Part shown: positions 16,145 through 25,221 of the stretch, piece after piece | Layout: each line of letters starts with the position of its first letter | Position numbering within the stretch: the first letter of the stretch is position 1 | Origin: an uncultured Clostridia bacterium | GTDB lineage: Bacteria; Bacillota; Clostridia; Christensenellales; Borkfalkiaceae | Assembly (NCBI GenBank): GCA_947626005.1 | Contig: CANQQM010000006.1 | Location: 1-44,610 of the forward strand | DNA: 44,610 nucleotides | Reading direction: 5' to 3' | The notes under the pieces: generated by a model | The model's input: the letters and a program-made list of their open reading frames with translations, nothing else | Told to the model about the DNA's origin: nothing | Databases searched by the model: none | Position numbers and translations under genes: made by a program

Positions 16145-17202
16145 TTCGAGTTTTGAATATTGTTTCCGGACTAAATAATGCGGGGACGGAAGCGGTCATT
16201 ATGAATTATTATCGGCATATCGACCGCACAAAGGTGCAATTTGATTTTCTTGTGACGGATATGTCGAAGGGGTATTACGCCGAAGAAATCGAAGCGCTCG
16301 GCGGAAAGATCTATCGCATCCCCGGCTTTGTGCACCACCCGTTTAAGAATATGCGCTTAAGAAGGGCAATTCTTAAAAAGTATGATATCGCAGAGCTTCA
16401 TGCAATGCATGTTTGGCGGTACGGCTATTGTAAAGACGCAAAGCGGTGCGGCGTCAAGCATATGATTTATCATGTGCACAATGCGCAGACGGATCGGGGG
16501 ATCGTCGCACGGCATGCGCGCAAGGTCATCATAAAATACAGTGACGAGATCGTTACCTGTTCGCAGTACGCCGCGCAGCAAATGTTGGGAAGAAAGGCGG
16601 ACAAAGTGGTTCGGAACGGGATCGACGCCGAAAAATACGCCTTCGATCTGTCGAAACGCAAGGCGATCCGCTTGCATTACGAGATCCCCGATACGGCTTA
16701 CGTCATCGGGAACGTCGGGAGATTTGCAGAACAGAAGAATCAGGCGTTTTTGGTGGATAGTTTTGCGGCCGCCGTGGCGGTGCAAAAAGACCTTTTGCTG
16801 ATCTTGAAGGGGTGGGGTGAGTTAAAAGAGGTGCTGACGGAACAAATTCGGGCGCTCGGGATCGGAGACCGCGTTATTTTTGCCGATGAATACGACGCTG
16901 CGGAGCTTTACAGCGCATTCGACCTCTTTGCCATGACTTCGATCCACGAAGGACTTCCCGTCGTCGCGATCGAAGCGCAAGCCAACGGCCTTCCCGTTTT
17001 GTTCTCCGATGTGATCACAAAAGAAAGCGGCATTGGCGGCAGCGTGGATTATCTTCCGTTGGAGAAAGAGAAGTGGGCACAGGCGATGATGAAAAAGATC
17101 CCCCGTGTTCCGATCGCCGACTTTGCCGCTACGGGATATGACATCGCAACGGCGGCACAGAAGCGGCAAGAAGAATACCTACGGATGGCAGAGCATGATT
17201 AA
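16141..17202 (+). CDS. Family 4 (GT-B) glycosyltransferase
   Basis: A 353-residue GT-B enzyme. The N-terminus VLNIVSGLNNAGTEAVIMNYYR is the usual acceptor-domain start, the linker has IGNVGRFAEQKNQAFLVDSF near 194, and the C-terminal donor domain has the EX7E motif in HEGLPVVAIEAQANGLPVLFSD near 272. Similar enzymes transfer hexoses or amino sugars in exopolysaccharide synthesis. GTG 16141 is chosen: it follows CGGAGGG and overlaps the previous stop (GTGA), whereas ATG 16117 lies well inside the preceding gene. The gene is visibly more AT-rich at third positions than neighbours, suggesting replacement by transfer. Confidence 0.88.
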   Translation: MIRVLNIVSGLNNAGTEAVIMNYYRHIDRTKVQFDFLVTDMSKGYYAEEIEALGGKIYRIPGFVHHPFKNMRLRRAILKKYDIAELHAMHVWRYGYCKDAKRCGVKHMIYHVHNAQTDRGIVARHARKVIIKYSDEIVTCSQYAAQQMLGRKADKVVRNGIDAEKYAFDLSKRKAIRLHYEIPDTAYVIGNVGRFAEQKNQAFLVDSFAAAVAVQKDLLLILKGWGELKEVLTEQIRALGIGDRVIFADEYDAAELYSAFDLFAMTSIHEGLPVVAIEAQANGLPVLFSDVITKESGIGGSVDYLPLEKEKWAQAMMKKIPRVPIADFAATGYDIATAAQKRQEEYLRMAEHD

Positions 17203-17968
17203 AATTTTGCACTATTGCTGGTTCGGCGGCGCGCCTCTTCCCGAGAGCGCAAAGCGCTATATGGAGACGTGGAAAAAGTTCTGCCCCGATTACCTTATCA
17301 AGCGTTGGGACGAGAGCAATTTCGACGTCGATTCCGTTCCCTTTGTGGCGGAGGCATACGCCGCGAAGAAGTGGGCGTTCGTCTCCGACTATGTGCGCGC
17401 CTATGCGCTCTTTCATGAGGGCGGGCTCTACGTCGATACCGACGTGGAGTTCGTGAAGGGGATCGACGACCTCACAAACACTTCCTTCATTGGGTTCGAA
17501 TCTCCCAAATTACTTGCGCCCGGGCTCATTCTCTACGCCGCCGAGCCGCATGTTTGGTTCTTCGGCGAAGTCCTGAAGCGGTACGAGGGCCTTCATTTCA
17601 CCGTCGAGAAGATGAATGAGATCACAAGCCCCATTCTCTATACCGAGCTTCTTACGGCGCGGGGGGTGAAGCTCGACAACACCCTTCAGACCGTCGACGG
17701 CGTCACCGTGTATCCCATGGAATACTTTCAGCCCATGGGGATGAAATGGAAAAAAGTGTACGCGACGCCGAACACGCGGTCGATCCACCATTACGACGCA
17801 AGTTGGTATGATGCACAAGAAAAGGAATATTTGTTTATCAGAATGCATCACGGGGAAAAATGGGGGAGGATCTTGTATTGTTTCCGCCATCCGATTTTGG
17901 CATGGAGACGATTCTTGAAGTCCCGTCGTAACCGTAGGGAGCAGAAAAGAACGAATGGAACGGATTGA
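17195..17968 (+). CDS. Capsular polysaccharide glycosyltransferase, DXD/GT32-like
   Basis: A 257-residue protein starting IKILHYCWFGGAPLPESAKRYM, typical of the glycosyltransferase-sugar-region (DXD motif) family. The metal-binding motif is DTD in FHEGGLYVDTDVEF near 79, preceded by AKKWAFVSDYVRAYALF. Members transfer a single hexose or phosphosugar to surface polymers. ATG 17195 overlaps the end of the GT4 gene by 8 bp; the frame opens earlier within that gene but lacks homology there. Composition is high-GC again, unlike the genes on either side. Confidence 0.87.
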   Translation: MIKILHYCWFGGAPLPESAKRYMETWKKFCPDYLIKRWDESNFDVDSVPFVAEAYAAKKWAFVSDYVRAYALFHEGGLYVDTDVEFVKGIDDLTNTSFIGFESPKLLAPGLILYAAEPHVWFFGEVLKRYEGLHFTVEKMNEITSPILYTELLTARGVKLDNTLQTVDGVTVYPMEYFQPMGMKWKKVYATPNTRSIHHYDASWYDAQEKEYLFIRMHHGEKWGRILYCFRHPILAWRRFLKSRRNRREQKRTNGTD

Positions 17969-19157
17969 GGCGAACAACTGCATGACGTCGGTGAAGCAAG
18001 AGGAAGGGCATTCTTGCTCCTTTTATCTTGCTATCGTTTTGATCGTTTGCATGTTGCTGCAATATTATCTGCCGGTTTTTGTCGACATTGAAGAAACGTT
18101 TTTCGGCGGATATATTTTCCCTTTGATCCCGGGGTTCATTTTTATCTTTGAAATTATATTTTTGTTCCTTCGAAATACGCGTATTTCTTATCGCGTGCTT
18201 GGTATGTTGCTTGCCGTCATGTGTGCCTTGGCGCTTTCGCTTCTGAATACGAGATCGGGAATCGAAAAGACATTCGGATTGCTTTCCATTCTTGTCGGAA
18301 TGTTCGTCTTATACAAAGAACCGTTATGCGGGAAAGAAAGGGGAACGATCTTTTGGATTTTCGTAATTGCTGTTGCCTTGATACTTGTAAATGGGGTGCG
18401 GGGCGATGCAAATTTGGAACTCGAAAAAGGGAAATTTAATCCCAACGGTTGTGCTTTTTTGCTCACAATGCTGTTTTGCATGTGCTTTACAGGGTATTGC
18501 GCCACGCGCTTTAAGAGATACATTTTGGTTGCGGTTCTCTGTTTTGCCCTTCAGTTTGTCTACATATCGCGCACGGCCCTTCTCGGGGAGTTGATCTTTG
18601 TCTTTTCCTCTGTCGCTTTCCGAGCGTGGAAAAAGAACAGCTTTTCTCCGGCGGGCGTTTTTTGGGCGATCTTGCTGTTTTCGGTTTTGGGGGTCGTGCT
18701 CGCGTGGTTTTATTCGGAGATTCTCTTCCCTGCGGTCGGGTACGGGAAGATCGTCATCTTCGGGAAGGATATCTTTACGGGCAGGCAGACAATCTGGGGA
18801 TTTGCTTTTGAATCGATCAACGAACACTTTTTGTTCGGCGTCGGGAGCCATTTGAACGAAGCGCAGTTCGAAGCGGGGTATTACGAATTGATCATGAATG
18901 CGCACAATCAAGCCGTGGGAATGCTTGGCGCGTTCGGGATCTTTGCGTTCATTCTCTTCTACATTGCCTTTTCATTCTTTGCCGCGCAGCCCTACCGGAG
19001 AAAGGAGGGAAGGCCCAACCGCTTCCCCGTGATTTTTTTGCTCACGGTCACGATCATGAGCTATTTCGATCTCTATTTCTTTTCTGAATATAACTGGATC
19101 CCCATTTTGATTGCATATGGCCCGATCTATTCACTTTCGATAAAGGAGAAAGCATGA
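17955..19157 (+). CDS. Wzy-like polysaccharide polymerase / O-antigen ligase family membrane protein
   Basis: A 400-residue polytopic membrane protein with about ten hydrophobic helices. The features expected of Wzy/WaaL-family proteins are present: a first cluster of helices, FVYISRTALLGELIF near 205, and a large loop containing GRQTIWGFAFESI then a GVGSHLN and AHNQAVGMLGAFG block near 275-325. It should join repeat units on the outer face of the membrane. The start overlaps the preceding gene by 14 bp; a second ATG at 17982 is possible. It is clearly more AT-rich than the operon average, as expected for the most exchangeable gene of such loci. Confidence 0.82.
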   Translation: MERIEANNCMTSVKQEEGHSCSFYLAIVLIVCMLLQYYLPVFVDIEETFFGGYIFPLIPGFIFIFEIIFLFLRNTRISYRVLGMLLAVMCALALSLLNTRSGIEKTFGLLSILVGMFVLYKEPLCGKERGTIFWIFVIAVALILVNGVRGDANLELEKGKFNPNGCAFLLTMLFCMCFTGYCATRFKRYILVAVLCFALQFVYISRTALLGELIFVFSSVAFRAWKKNSFSPAGVFWAILLFSVLGVVLAWFYSEILFPAVGYGKIVIFGKDIFTGRQTIWGFAFESINEHFLFGVGSHLNEAQFEAGYYELIMNAHNQAVGMLGAFGIFAFILFYIAFSFFAAQPYRRKEGRPNRFPVIFLLTVTIMSYFDLYFFSEYNWIPILIAYGPIYSLSIKEKA

Positions 19158-20020
19158 TCACCGTCTTTACCCCCGCATACAACCGCGCTTACATCCTGCC
19201 CGCGCTCTATCAGTCCCTCCGACGCCAGACGGTGAAGGACTTCGAATGGGTCGTCGTGGACGACGGCTCTTCCGACGGTACCGCCGCCCTCTTCGAAGAA
19301 TGGAAGGGGGAGGAGAACGGCTTCCCGATCGTCTACGAGCGGCAGGAAAACGGCGGCAAGCACCGCGCCGTCAACCGCGGCGTCCGTTTGGCAAGGGGGG
19401 AGCTCTTCCTCATCGTCGATTCGGACGACTATCTCGTCGACAATGCGATCGAAACCGTCCTCAAATGGGTCGACACCCTCGAGGAGGGCAAGAAGTGGGG
19501 CGGCGTCGCGGGGCTGAAGGTCTATCCCGACGGGAAGGACCTCGGCACCTCCTTTTCGGGGAAGTTTACCGATGCGACCTCGCTCGAGCGGGAAAAATTC
19601 CGCATCACGGGCGACAAGGCGGAGGTGTTCTATACGGAGGTCCTCAAAAAGTTTCCCTTCCCCGAGTTCGACGGAGAGAATTTTCTGACGGAGAGCGCCG
19701 TCTGGTATGCGATCGCGGCGGAGGGGTATAAGCTCCGCTGGTTCAACGAGCCCGTCATCGTGTGCGAATACCTTTCGGACGGCCTCACCCGAAACGCGGA
19801 GGGCATCAAAAAGCGCAACCCGCTCGGCTATCTCTATTACTATGCCCTCTGCCGCAGGGTGCGTAGGGGGATCAAAAACAAACTGGCGGCGGTCTATCAT
19901 TATTATGAAGTCGCGTCGCCGCTCGGACGGGACAAAAAGCAAATTTGCAAAGAGCTTCGGGTCTCGCGGCTCACCCTGTACGGGGCGATCGCCGCGAAAA
20001 AGCTGTTCGGCAAGCATTAA
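19154..20020 (+). CDS. Family 2 glycosyltransferase
   Basis: A 288-residue GT-A enzyme with VFTPAYNRAYILPALYQSL at the start, VVVDDGSSDGTAAL near 35 and the DXD-type LFLIVDSDDYLVDNAIE near 90. The pattern GGKHRAVNRGV near 71 is frequent in GT2 enzymes next to Wzy/Wzx genes. It overlaps the polymerase gene by 4 bp (ATGA) and is followed after 4 bp by the flippase gene. Composition returns to high GC. Confidence 0.88.
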   Translation: MITVFTPAYNRAYILPALYQSLRRQTVKDFEWVVVDDGSSDGTAALFEEWKGEENGFPIVYERQENGGKHRAVNRGVRLARGELFLIVDSDDYLVDNAIETVLKWVDTLEEGKKWGGVAGLKVYPDGKDLGTSFSGKFTDATSLEREKFRITGDKAEVFYTEVLKKFPFPEFDGENFLTESAVWYAIAAEGYKLRWFNEPVIVCEYLSDGLTRNAEGIKKRNPLGYLYYYALCRRVRRGIKNKLAAVYHYYEVASPLGRDKKQICKELRVSRLTLYGAIAAKKLFGKH

Positions 20021-20024
20021 AGAT

Positions 20025-21572
20025 ATGGTCAACACACAGTCGAGGGTGCGTAATTCGGTACGGAATACCTTTTTCGGGGCAGTCGCGTTTCTTTTGAAAA
20101 TGCTGCTCCAATTTGTTGTCCGCGCCCTCTTTATCCGCTTTTTGGCGATCGAATACCTCGGGGTCAACGGGCTCTTTACCAACGTCCTCAATATTCTCTC
20201 CTTGGCGGAACTCGGGATCGGGAATGCGATCGTCTACTCCATGTACAAGCCGATCGCGGAAGGGGACACGGAGAAGATCAAGTCCCTTCTTGCCCTCTAC
20301 AAAAAATTCTACTTCATCATCGGGGCGGTGATCATCGCGCTCGGGCTTGCCCTCATTCCCGCTCTCCCGTATCTGGTGACCGACGTTCCCGACCTCGACA
20401 TCAGCCTCACCGCCGTCTACGTCCTCTTCCTCGCACAGACGGTTATAGGGTACTTCTTCGCCTATCGCCGCTCTCTCATCTTTGCCCATCAGCGCAACGA
20501 CGTCGAGAGCAAGGTAAGCCTCCTTTCCCAGATCGTTCTGGCGGCGGCGCAGATCGTCATCATCGTCCTTTGGAAGAACTTCTACGCCTATGTGGGCGCA
20601 ATGGTCGTGGCGACGACCCTCGACGCGGTGCTCATCTTCCTCCTCTCCTTCCGTCTCTTTCCCGAAGTCCGCGGAAGGGCGCAAAAACTTTCCGAAGAGG
20701 ACAGGCACGAGATCTCTAAGAACACGCGGGCGCTCTTCTTTCATAAGATCGGCGGCGCGGTCGTGTTCTCGACCGATTCCATCATCATCTCCGCCTTTAT
20801 CAGTACGAGGATCCTCGGGCTCTATTCCAATTATACCCTCGTGACGTCTGCCCTTGCCTCCGTCGTGACCCTCCTTTGCACGGCGCTTAGAAGCAGCATC
20901 GGGAACTACATCGCGACCTCCGACAAGGAGAAGTCCCTCCGCATCTTCCATGCGCTCTCCTTGGTGCTTTTGTGGTTCGTCGGATTCCTCTTTATCGGCA
21001 TGTTCTGCTGTTTTCAGGACTTCATCACGCTGTTTGCGGACGGAAGGGAGGCGTGCCTCGATTTCTTCTCCGTCGCCCTCATCTGCGTAAGTTTTTACTT
21101 TACCTATACGAAGGGGATCGTGGGCGCCTTCAAGGAGTGCACGGGGCTCTTTTGGAACGACCGTTATAAGTCGTTGGCGGAGGCGGCGGTCAACCTCGGG
21201 CTCGACTTCGCGTTCGTCTTTTGGATCGGGCTCCCCGGCGTTCTCTTGGCGACGATCATCAGTACGGTATGTATTCCGCTCTGGATCGAACCCTATGTGC
21301 TGTACAAAAACTATTTCGGGCGCAGCGTGAAGGGGTACTATCTGCGCTATGCGGTCTATACCCTTGTGACGGTTTTCGTCTGCGCCGCGACCTTCGCCGC
21401 GACCTATTTTCTGCCGTCGGGCACCGTCCTTTGGTTCCTTGCAAAACTTGCGATCTGCGCCGTCCTCCCCAACCTTTTGTATCTGCTTGTCTACTTCCGA
21501 ACGCCCGAATTCAAATTCCTCTTCGGCGTCGCGAAGGGGCTTTTGAAGAAGAAAGAGGGACCCGCAGATTGA
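20025..21572 (+). CDS. Wzx-type lipid-linked oligosaccharide flippase
   Basis: A 515-residue MOP-superfamily membrane protein with about 12-14 helices. The N-terminal RVRNSVRNTFFGAVAFLLKMLLQFVVR and YLGVNGLFTNVLNILSLAELGIG are characteristic of oligosaccharide flippases of Firmicute surface-polymer clusters. It should translocate the undecaprenyl-linked repeat built by the upstream transferases. ATG 20025 lies 4 bp after the preceding stop; the longer in-frame opening from 19707 overlaps the GT2 gene and is not used. It is the last gene of the operon, ending just before the 21585-21612 hairpin. Confidence 0.9.
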   Translation: MVNTQSRVRNSVRNTFFGAVAFLLKMLLQFVVRALFIRFLAIEYLGVNGLFTNVLNILSLAELGIGNAIVYSMYKPIAEGDTEKIKSLLALYKKFYFIIGAVIIALGLALIPALPYLVTDVPDLDISLTAVYVLFLAQTVIGYFFAYRRSLIFAHQRNDVESKVSLLSQIVLAAAQIVIIVLWKNFYAYVGAMVVATTLDAVLIFLLSFRLFPEVRGRAQKLSEEDRHEISKNTRALFFHKIGGAVVFSTDSIIISAFISTRILGLYSNYTLVTSALASVVTLLCTALRSSIGNYIATSDKEKSLRIFHALSLVLLWFVGFLFIGMFCCFQDFITLFADGREACLDFFSVALICVSFYFTYTKGIVGAFKECTGLFWNDRYKSLAEAAVNLGLDFAFVFWIGLPGVLLATIISTVCIPLWIEPYVLYKNYFGRSVKGYYLRYAVYTLVTVFVCAATFAATYFLPSGTVLWFLAKLAICAVLPNLLYLLVYFRTPEFKFLFGVAKGLLKKKEGPAD

Positions 21573-21584
21573 TGTTACAAAATA

Positions 21585-21612
21585 AGCGGCTCGGCGATGT
21601 TGCCGAGCCGCT
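21585..21612. terminator. Bidirectional terminator between the polysaccharide operon and ychF
   Basis: Perfect 11-bp stem AGCGGCTCGGC (21585-21595) with GCCGAGCCGCT (21602-21612), loop GATGTT. On the minus strand it is followed by TTATTTTG, a good T-tract for ychF; on the plus strand the T-tract is short. Confidence 0.85.
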
Positions 21613-21624
21613 TTCGCATATCCT

Positions 21625-22725
21625 TTATACGTTGAAGCGGAAGAGGACGACGTCGCCGTCCTTCATCACATAGTCCTTGCCCTCCGAGCGCACTTTGCCC
21701 TTCTCCCGCGCACCGCTCAGCCCTCCGCATTCGAGGAGGGTTTCGTAGTCGACGACCTCGGCGCGGATAAATCCCTTTTCGAAGTCGCTGTGGATCTTTC
21801 CCGCCGCCTGCGGGGCCTTGGTGCCGACGGGGATGGTCCACGCCCTCGTCTCCTTCTCCCCCGCGGTGAGGTAGGAGATGAGCCCGAGGAGGCGATAGGA
21901 GGCGCGGATGAGCTTGGAGAGCCCGCTCTCCTTGAGCCCGAACTCCTCGAGGAAGAGGGCACGGTCCTCCTCTTCCATTTCCGAGAGCTCGGCCTCCGTC
22001 TTGGCGCAGATAACGACGACGCCCGCGCCGTGCTTTTCGGCATATCCCCGCACCGCCTGAACGAGGGGGAGGGAATTCTCGTCTGCGCCCATGTCCTTTT
22101 CGGCGATGTTGGCGCAGTAGATGACGGGCTTCGACGAAAGGAGGAAGAGGTTGTCGAGGAGGGGTTGTTCCTCTTCGGTGAGAGGAAGTGCGCTTGCGGG
22201 CAGCTCCTTTTCGAGGTGTGCCTTGAGCTTTGCAAGGAAGGCAAATTCGGCCGCCGCCGCCTTGTCCGATCCGCCCCTTGCGGCGTTGCGGATGCGGTCC
22301 TCCCGCTTCTCTACGGCCTCGAGGTCTGCAAGGATGAGTTCGAGGTTGATGGTCTCGATATCGCGCACGGGGTCGACGGTGCTCTCGACATGGGTCACGT
22401 TTTCGTCCTCGAAACAGCGGACGACGTGCACGATCGCGTCCACTTCGCGGATGTGCGAAAGGAACTTGTTTCCGAGCCCTTCGCCGCGGCTTGCGCCCTT
22501 TACGAGGCCCGCGATATCGACGAATTCGATGACGGCGGGGGTGATCTTCTTGCTGCTGTAGAGCGCCGCAAGCCGATCCAGCCGTTCGTCTGGAACGGCG
22601 ACGACGCCGACGTTTGGTTCGATGGTGCAGAAGGGGTAGTTCGCCGCTTCCGCACCCGCATGGGTGATGGCATTGAAGAGGGTGGATTTCCCGACGTTGG
22701 GAAGTCCCACGACACCTAATTTCAT
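21625..22725 (-). CDS. ychF: Ribosome-binding ATPase YchF (Obg family)
   Basis: A 366-residue conserved P-loop protein. The Walker A is [18 protein letters not shown] at the N-terminus, [26 protein letters not shown] follows near 68, and the helical arm and TGS-like C-terminal domain end in [17 protein letters not shown]. YchF binds ATP in preference to GTP and acts on ribosomes and stress control. ATG 22725 is chosen because it has AGGAG upstream and starts the G domain directly; the open frame to 22818 is not conserved. A hairpin-bearing 5' leader lies at 22744-22765. Confidence 0.97.
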   Translation of the reverse strand: MKLGVVGLPNVGKSTLFNAITHAGAEAANYPFCTIEPNVGVVAVPDERLDRLAALYSSKKITPAVIEFVDIAGLVKGASRGEGLGNKFLSHIREVDAIVHVVRCFEDENVTHVESTVDPVRDIETINLELILADLEAVEKREDRIRNAARGGSDKAAAAEFAFLAKLKAHLEKELPASALPLTEEEQPLLDNLFLLSSKPVIYCANIAEKDMGADENSLPLVQAVRGYAEKHGAGVVVICAKTEAELSEMEEEDRALFLEEFGLKESGLSKLIRASYRLLGLISYLTAGEKETRAWTIPVGTKAPQAAGKIHSDFEKGFIRAEVVDYETLLECGGLSGAREKGKVRSEGKDYVMKDGDVVLFRFNV

Positions 22726-22743
22726 ACTTTCTCCTGTCGCTCT

Positions 22744-22765
22744 CCTTCCCCGAAGAAGGGGAAGG
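22744..22765 (-). other. Stable hairpin in the ychF 5' untranslated region
   Basis: CCTTCCCC and GGGGAAGG form a perfect 8-bp stem around a 6-nt loop, ending about 10 nt upstream of the AGGAG ribosome binding site of ychF. There is no T-run, so it is not a terminator. Confidence 0.5.
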
Positions 22766-22789
22766 GGCGGCGCCCTGTCTTTTGCTCTC

Positions 22790-22818
22790 ATTATATAACT
22801 TTTCTTCGGAAACTTCAA
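22790..22818 (-). promoter_or_regulatory. Sigma-A-type promoter of ychF
   Basis: Minus strand TTGAAG (22813-22818), 17-bp spacer, TATAAT (22790-22795). Confidence 0.75.
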
Positions 22819-22827
22819 GTCTTTCGG

Positions 22828-22856
22828 TTGTCAAATTTCCGAAAATGTGTTAGAAT
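22828..22856 (+). promoter_or_regulatory. Sigma-A-type promoter of argS
   Basis: TTGTCA (22828-22833), 17-bp spacer, TAGAAT (22851-22856); back to back with the ychF promoter, 9 bp between the -35 boxes. The leader is too short for a T-box. Confidence 0.8.
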
Positions 22857-22884
22857 ACTGCATGAAAAACAAAGAGGACAGTTT

Positions 22885-24564
22885 ATGGATTACAAATCGT
22901 ATCTTGCGGAACGGGTTCAGATCGACGGCGTCACGAAGGAGGAGATCGCGGAGACGATCGCGCTCCCGCCCGACCCCGCCCTCGGCGATTACTCGTTGCC
23001 CTGCTTCAAATTCGCAAAAATTCTCCGCACCTCTCCCGTGCGCATCGCGGAGGCGGTCGCCGCCTCCTATCCGGCGGACGGGGTCATCTCGGAGGCGAAG
23101 GCGGTCAACGGGTATGTGAATTTCCGCGTCGACCGCAAGGGATACGCGGAGGGCGTGCTCTCCCGCATCGAGAAGGAGGGCCCCTTATACGGCAGTTCGA
23201 AGGAGGGTGAAGGCAAGACGGTCTGCATCGACTACTCCTCCGTCAACATCGCAAAGCCCTTCCACATCGGGCACCTCTCGACGACGGTGCTCGGCGGAAG
23301 TTTATATCGCATCTTTCGCCGCCTCGGCTATCATACGGTCGGGATCAATCACCTCGGGGACTACGGGACGCAGTTCGGAAAGCTCATCTGCGCCTACCGC
23401 CGCTGGGGGGACCGCGCCGAGGTCGAAAAGGGCGGGATCCACGCCATAAACGCCCTCTATGTGCGCTTCAACGAGGAGGCGGACGAGGCAATGGAGAATG
23501 AGGCGCGGGAGTATTCCCGCCTCATCGAGAGCGGCGACAGGGAGGCGAACGAGCTCTTCGACCGGTTCAAAGACATCACCCTCCGCTATGTGAAGGGCAT
23601 CTACGAGCGCCTGCACATCACCTTCGACAGCTACGCGGGGGAGAGCTTCTACCTCGACAAAATGCAGCCCGTCATCGACGAACTCAAAGAAAAGGGGCTG
23701 CTCGAAGAGAGCCGCGGGGCGCAGGTCGTCGACCTCGAAAAATACGGAATGCCGCCCTTTATCGTGCTCCGCTCGGACGGCGCTTCCCTCTACGGCACAC
23801 GCGACCTCGCCGCCGCCTTCTACCGCAAACAGACGTACGACTTCGATAAGTGCCTATATGTTGTCGCTTATCAGCAAAATCTGCACTTCAAACAGCTCTT
23901 CAAAGTCATCGAACTCATGGGGAAAGACTGGGCGAAGGACCTTGTCCACGTCGCTTACGGCATGGTGAGCCTCGAGGACGGCGCGATGGCAACGCGGAAG
24001 GGGCGGGTCGTGTGGCTCGAGGACGTCATCTCCCGCTGCGTCAACAAGGCGAAAGAGATCCTTGCGGAGAAGAATCCCGACCTTGCGAATAAGGACGAGG
24101 TCGCCGAGACGGTGGGCGTCGGCGCGGTCGTGTTCGGCGCGCTCTACAACAGTAAGATAAAGGACATCGTGTTCTCCTACGACAAGGCGCTCAACTTCGA
24201 CGGGGAGACAAGCGTGTACGTGCAATACACCTGTGCGCGGGCCAAGTCCGTCCTCGCGAAGGCGGACGGCGCAAAGGAGGGGGGAATGCTCCCGCCCGGT
24301 GATGCGGAATTCGAGCTTATTAAGGCGCTCGGCGCCTTCCCCGAGGCCGTCGTTCAGGCGGCAAAGACGTACGAACCGAGCGTCGTCGCCCGCTATGCGG
24401 TGGATACGGCGCAGAAGTTCAACAAATTCTACATCGATTGCAAGATCGTTCAGGCGGAATCGGAGGAGCTCCGCGCCTTCCGCCTCCGCCTTACGCGGGC
24501 AACGCTCACGACGCTCGCCGCAGCCCTCTCCCTCCTCGGGATCGGCGTACCGGAGAAAATGTAA
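22885..24564 (+). CDS. argS: Arginine-tRNA ligase
   Basis: A 559-residue class I aminoacyl-tRNA synthetase charging tRNA-Arg. The N-terminal additional domain (about 1-90) is followed by FHIGHLSTTVLG (HIGH motif, near 132), NHLGDYGTQFG near 160, and ATRKGRVVWLEDVI near 373 in the place of the KMSK loop; the C-terminal DALR anticodon-binding domain ends LGIGVPEKM. Length is normal. ATG 22885 has AGAGGA upstream and follows the promoter. The HAD phosphatase gene begins directly after its stop. Confidence 0.97.
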   Translation: MDYKSYLAERVQIDGVTKEEIAETIALPPDPALGDYSLPCFKFAKILRTSPVRIAEAVAASYPADGVISEAKAVNGYVNFRVDRKGYAEGVLSRIEKEGPLYGSSKEGEGKTVCIDYSSVNIAKPFHIGHLSTTVLGGSLYRIFRRLGYHTVGINHLGDYGTQFGKLICAYRRWGDRAEVEKGGIHAINALYVRFNEEADEAMENEAREYSRLIESGDREANELFDRFKDITLRYVKGIYERLHITFDSYAGESFYLDKMQPVIDELKEKGLLEESRGAQVVDLEKYGMPPFIVLRSDGASLYGTRDLAAAFYRKQTYDFDKCLYVVAYQQNLHFKQLFKVIELMGKDWAKDLVHVAYGMVSLEDGAMATRKGRVVWLEDVISRCVNKAKEILAEKNPDLANKDEVAETVGVGAVVFGALYNSKIKDIVFSYDKALNFDGETSVYVQYTCARAKSVLAKADGAKEGGMLPPGDAEFELIKALGAFPEAVVQAAKTYEPSVVARYAVDTAQKFNKFYIDCKIVQAESEELRAFRLRLTRATLTTLAAALSLLGIGVPEKM

Positions 24565-25221
24565 GTGAAAGCGGTATTTTTCGACCTCGACGGCACCCTT
24601 CTCGACACCGTGCCCGACATCGCCTCCTCTTTGAACGCCTCCCTCTCCCGCTTCGGCTTTCCCGAACGGACGGTGGAGGAAGTGCGGCGTTTCGTGGGGG
24701 ATGGTGCGCGAAAACTCATCGAGCGGGCCCTCCCTTCCTCTGCGCTCTCGAAGGCGGAGGAGGTCTATTCCGACTTCTGCACGAGGTATGCGTCGAGCGA
24801 CAACGCGCTCACGGGGCATTTTTGCGGGGTGGAGGAGCTTCTTTCCCGCCTCAAGGGGGAAGGGATCCTCCTCGGCGTTCTCACCAACAAGCCGCAGGAG
24901 GCGACGGAGAAGGTCATCGGGCGGTTTTTCCCGAATATCTTCGACTATGTGGGCGGGGACAGCGGCCTTTTTCCCTGCAAGCCCGACCCGACGCACGTCC
25001 GCTATGCGATGCTGCGTCTCCGCGTTGCGCCCTGCGACTGCGTGCTCGTCGGCGACGGCGAACCCGACGTCCTTACGGCGAAAAATGCGGGAATGGGGTG
25101 CGTTTCCGTACTCTGGGGGTACCGCTCCAAAGAGGAACTTTCCTCGGCGGGAGGCCGCCTCTTTGCAAAAGACGCGGAAGAACTCTTCGAAATTCTTGCA
25201 GAAGAGCTGAAAATCTATTGA
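24565..25221 (+). CDS. HAD-family phosphatase, phosphoglycolate phosphatase-like
   Basis: A 218-residue HAD hydrolase of subfamily IA. Motif I is FFDLDGTLLDT (nucleophile Asp7, acid/base Asp9), motif II the Thr of VLTNKPQ near 110, motif III the Lys of FPCKPDPTHVRYA near 143, and motif IV VGDGEPDVLTAKNAG near 170. A helical cap lies between motifs I and II, as in Gph. Substrate (phosphoglycolate, other small phosphoesters or nucleotides) is uncertain. The GTG start immediately follows the argS stop, so the two are co-transcribed and coupled; its stop overlaps the -35 box of the rubrerythrin promoter. Confidence 0.88.
   Translation: MKAVFFDLDGTLLDTVPDIASSLNASLSRFGFPERTVEEVRRFVGDGARKLIERALPSSALSKAEEVYSDFCTRYASSDNALTGHFCGVEELLSRLKGEGILLGVLTNKPQEATEKVIGRFFPNIFDYVGGDSGLFPCKPDPTHVRYAMLRLRVAPCDCVLVGDGEPDVLTAKNAGMGCVSVLWGYRSKEELSSAGGRLFAKDAEELFEILAEELKIY

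Noticed and set aside
22726-22884. A T-box riboswitch before argS
   Set aside because: The predicted leader is about 25 nt and contains no T-box sequence or terminator/antiterminator pair.
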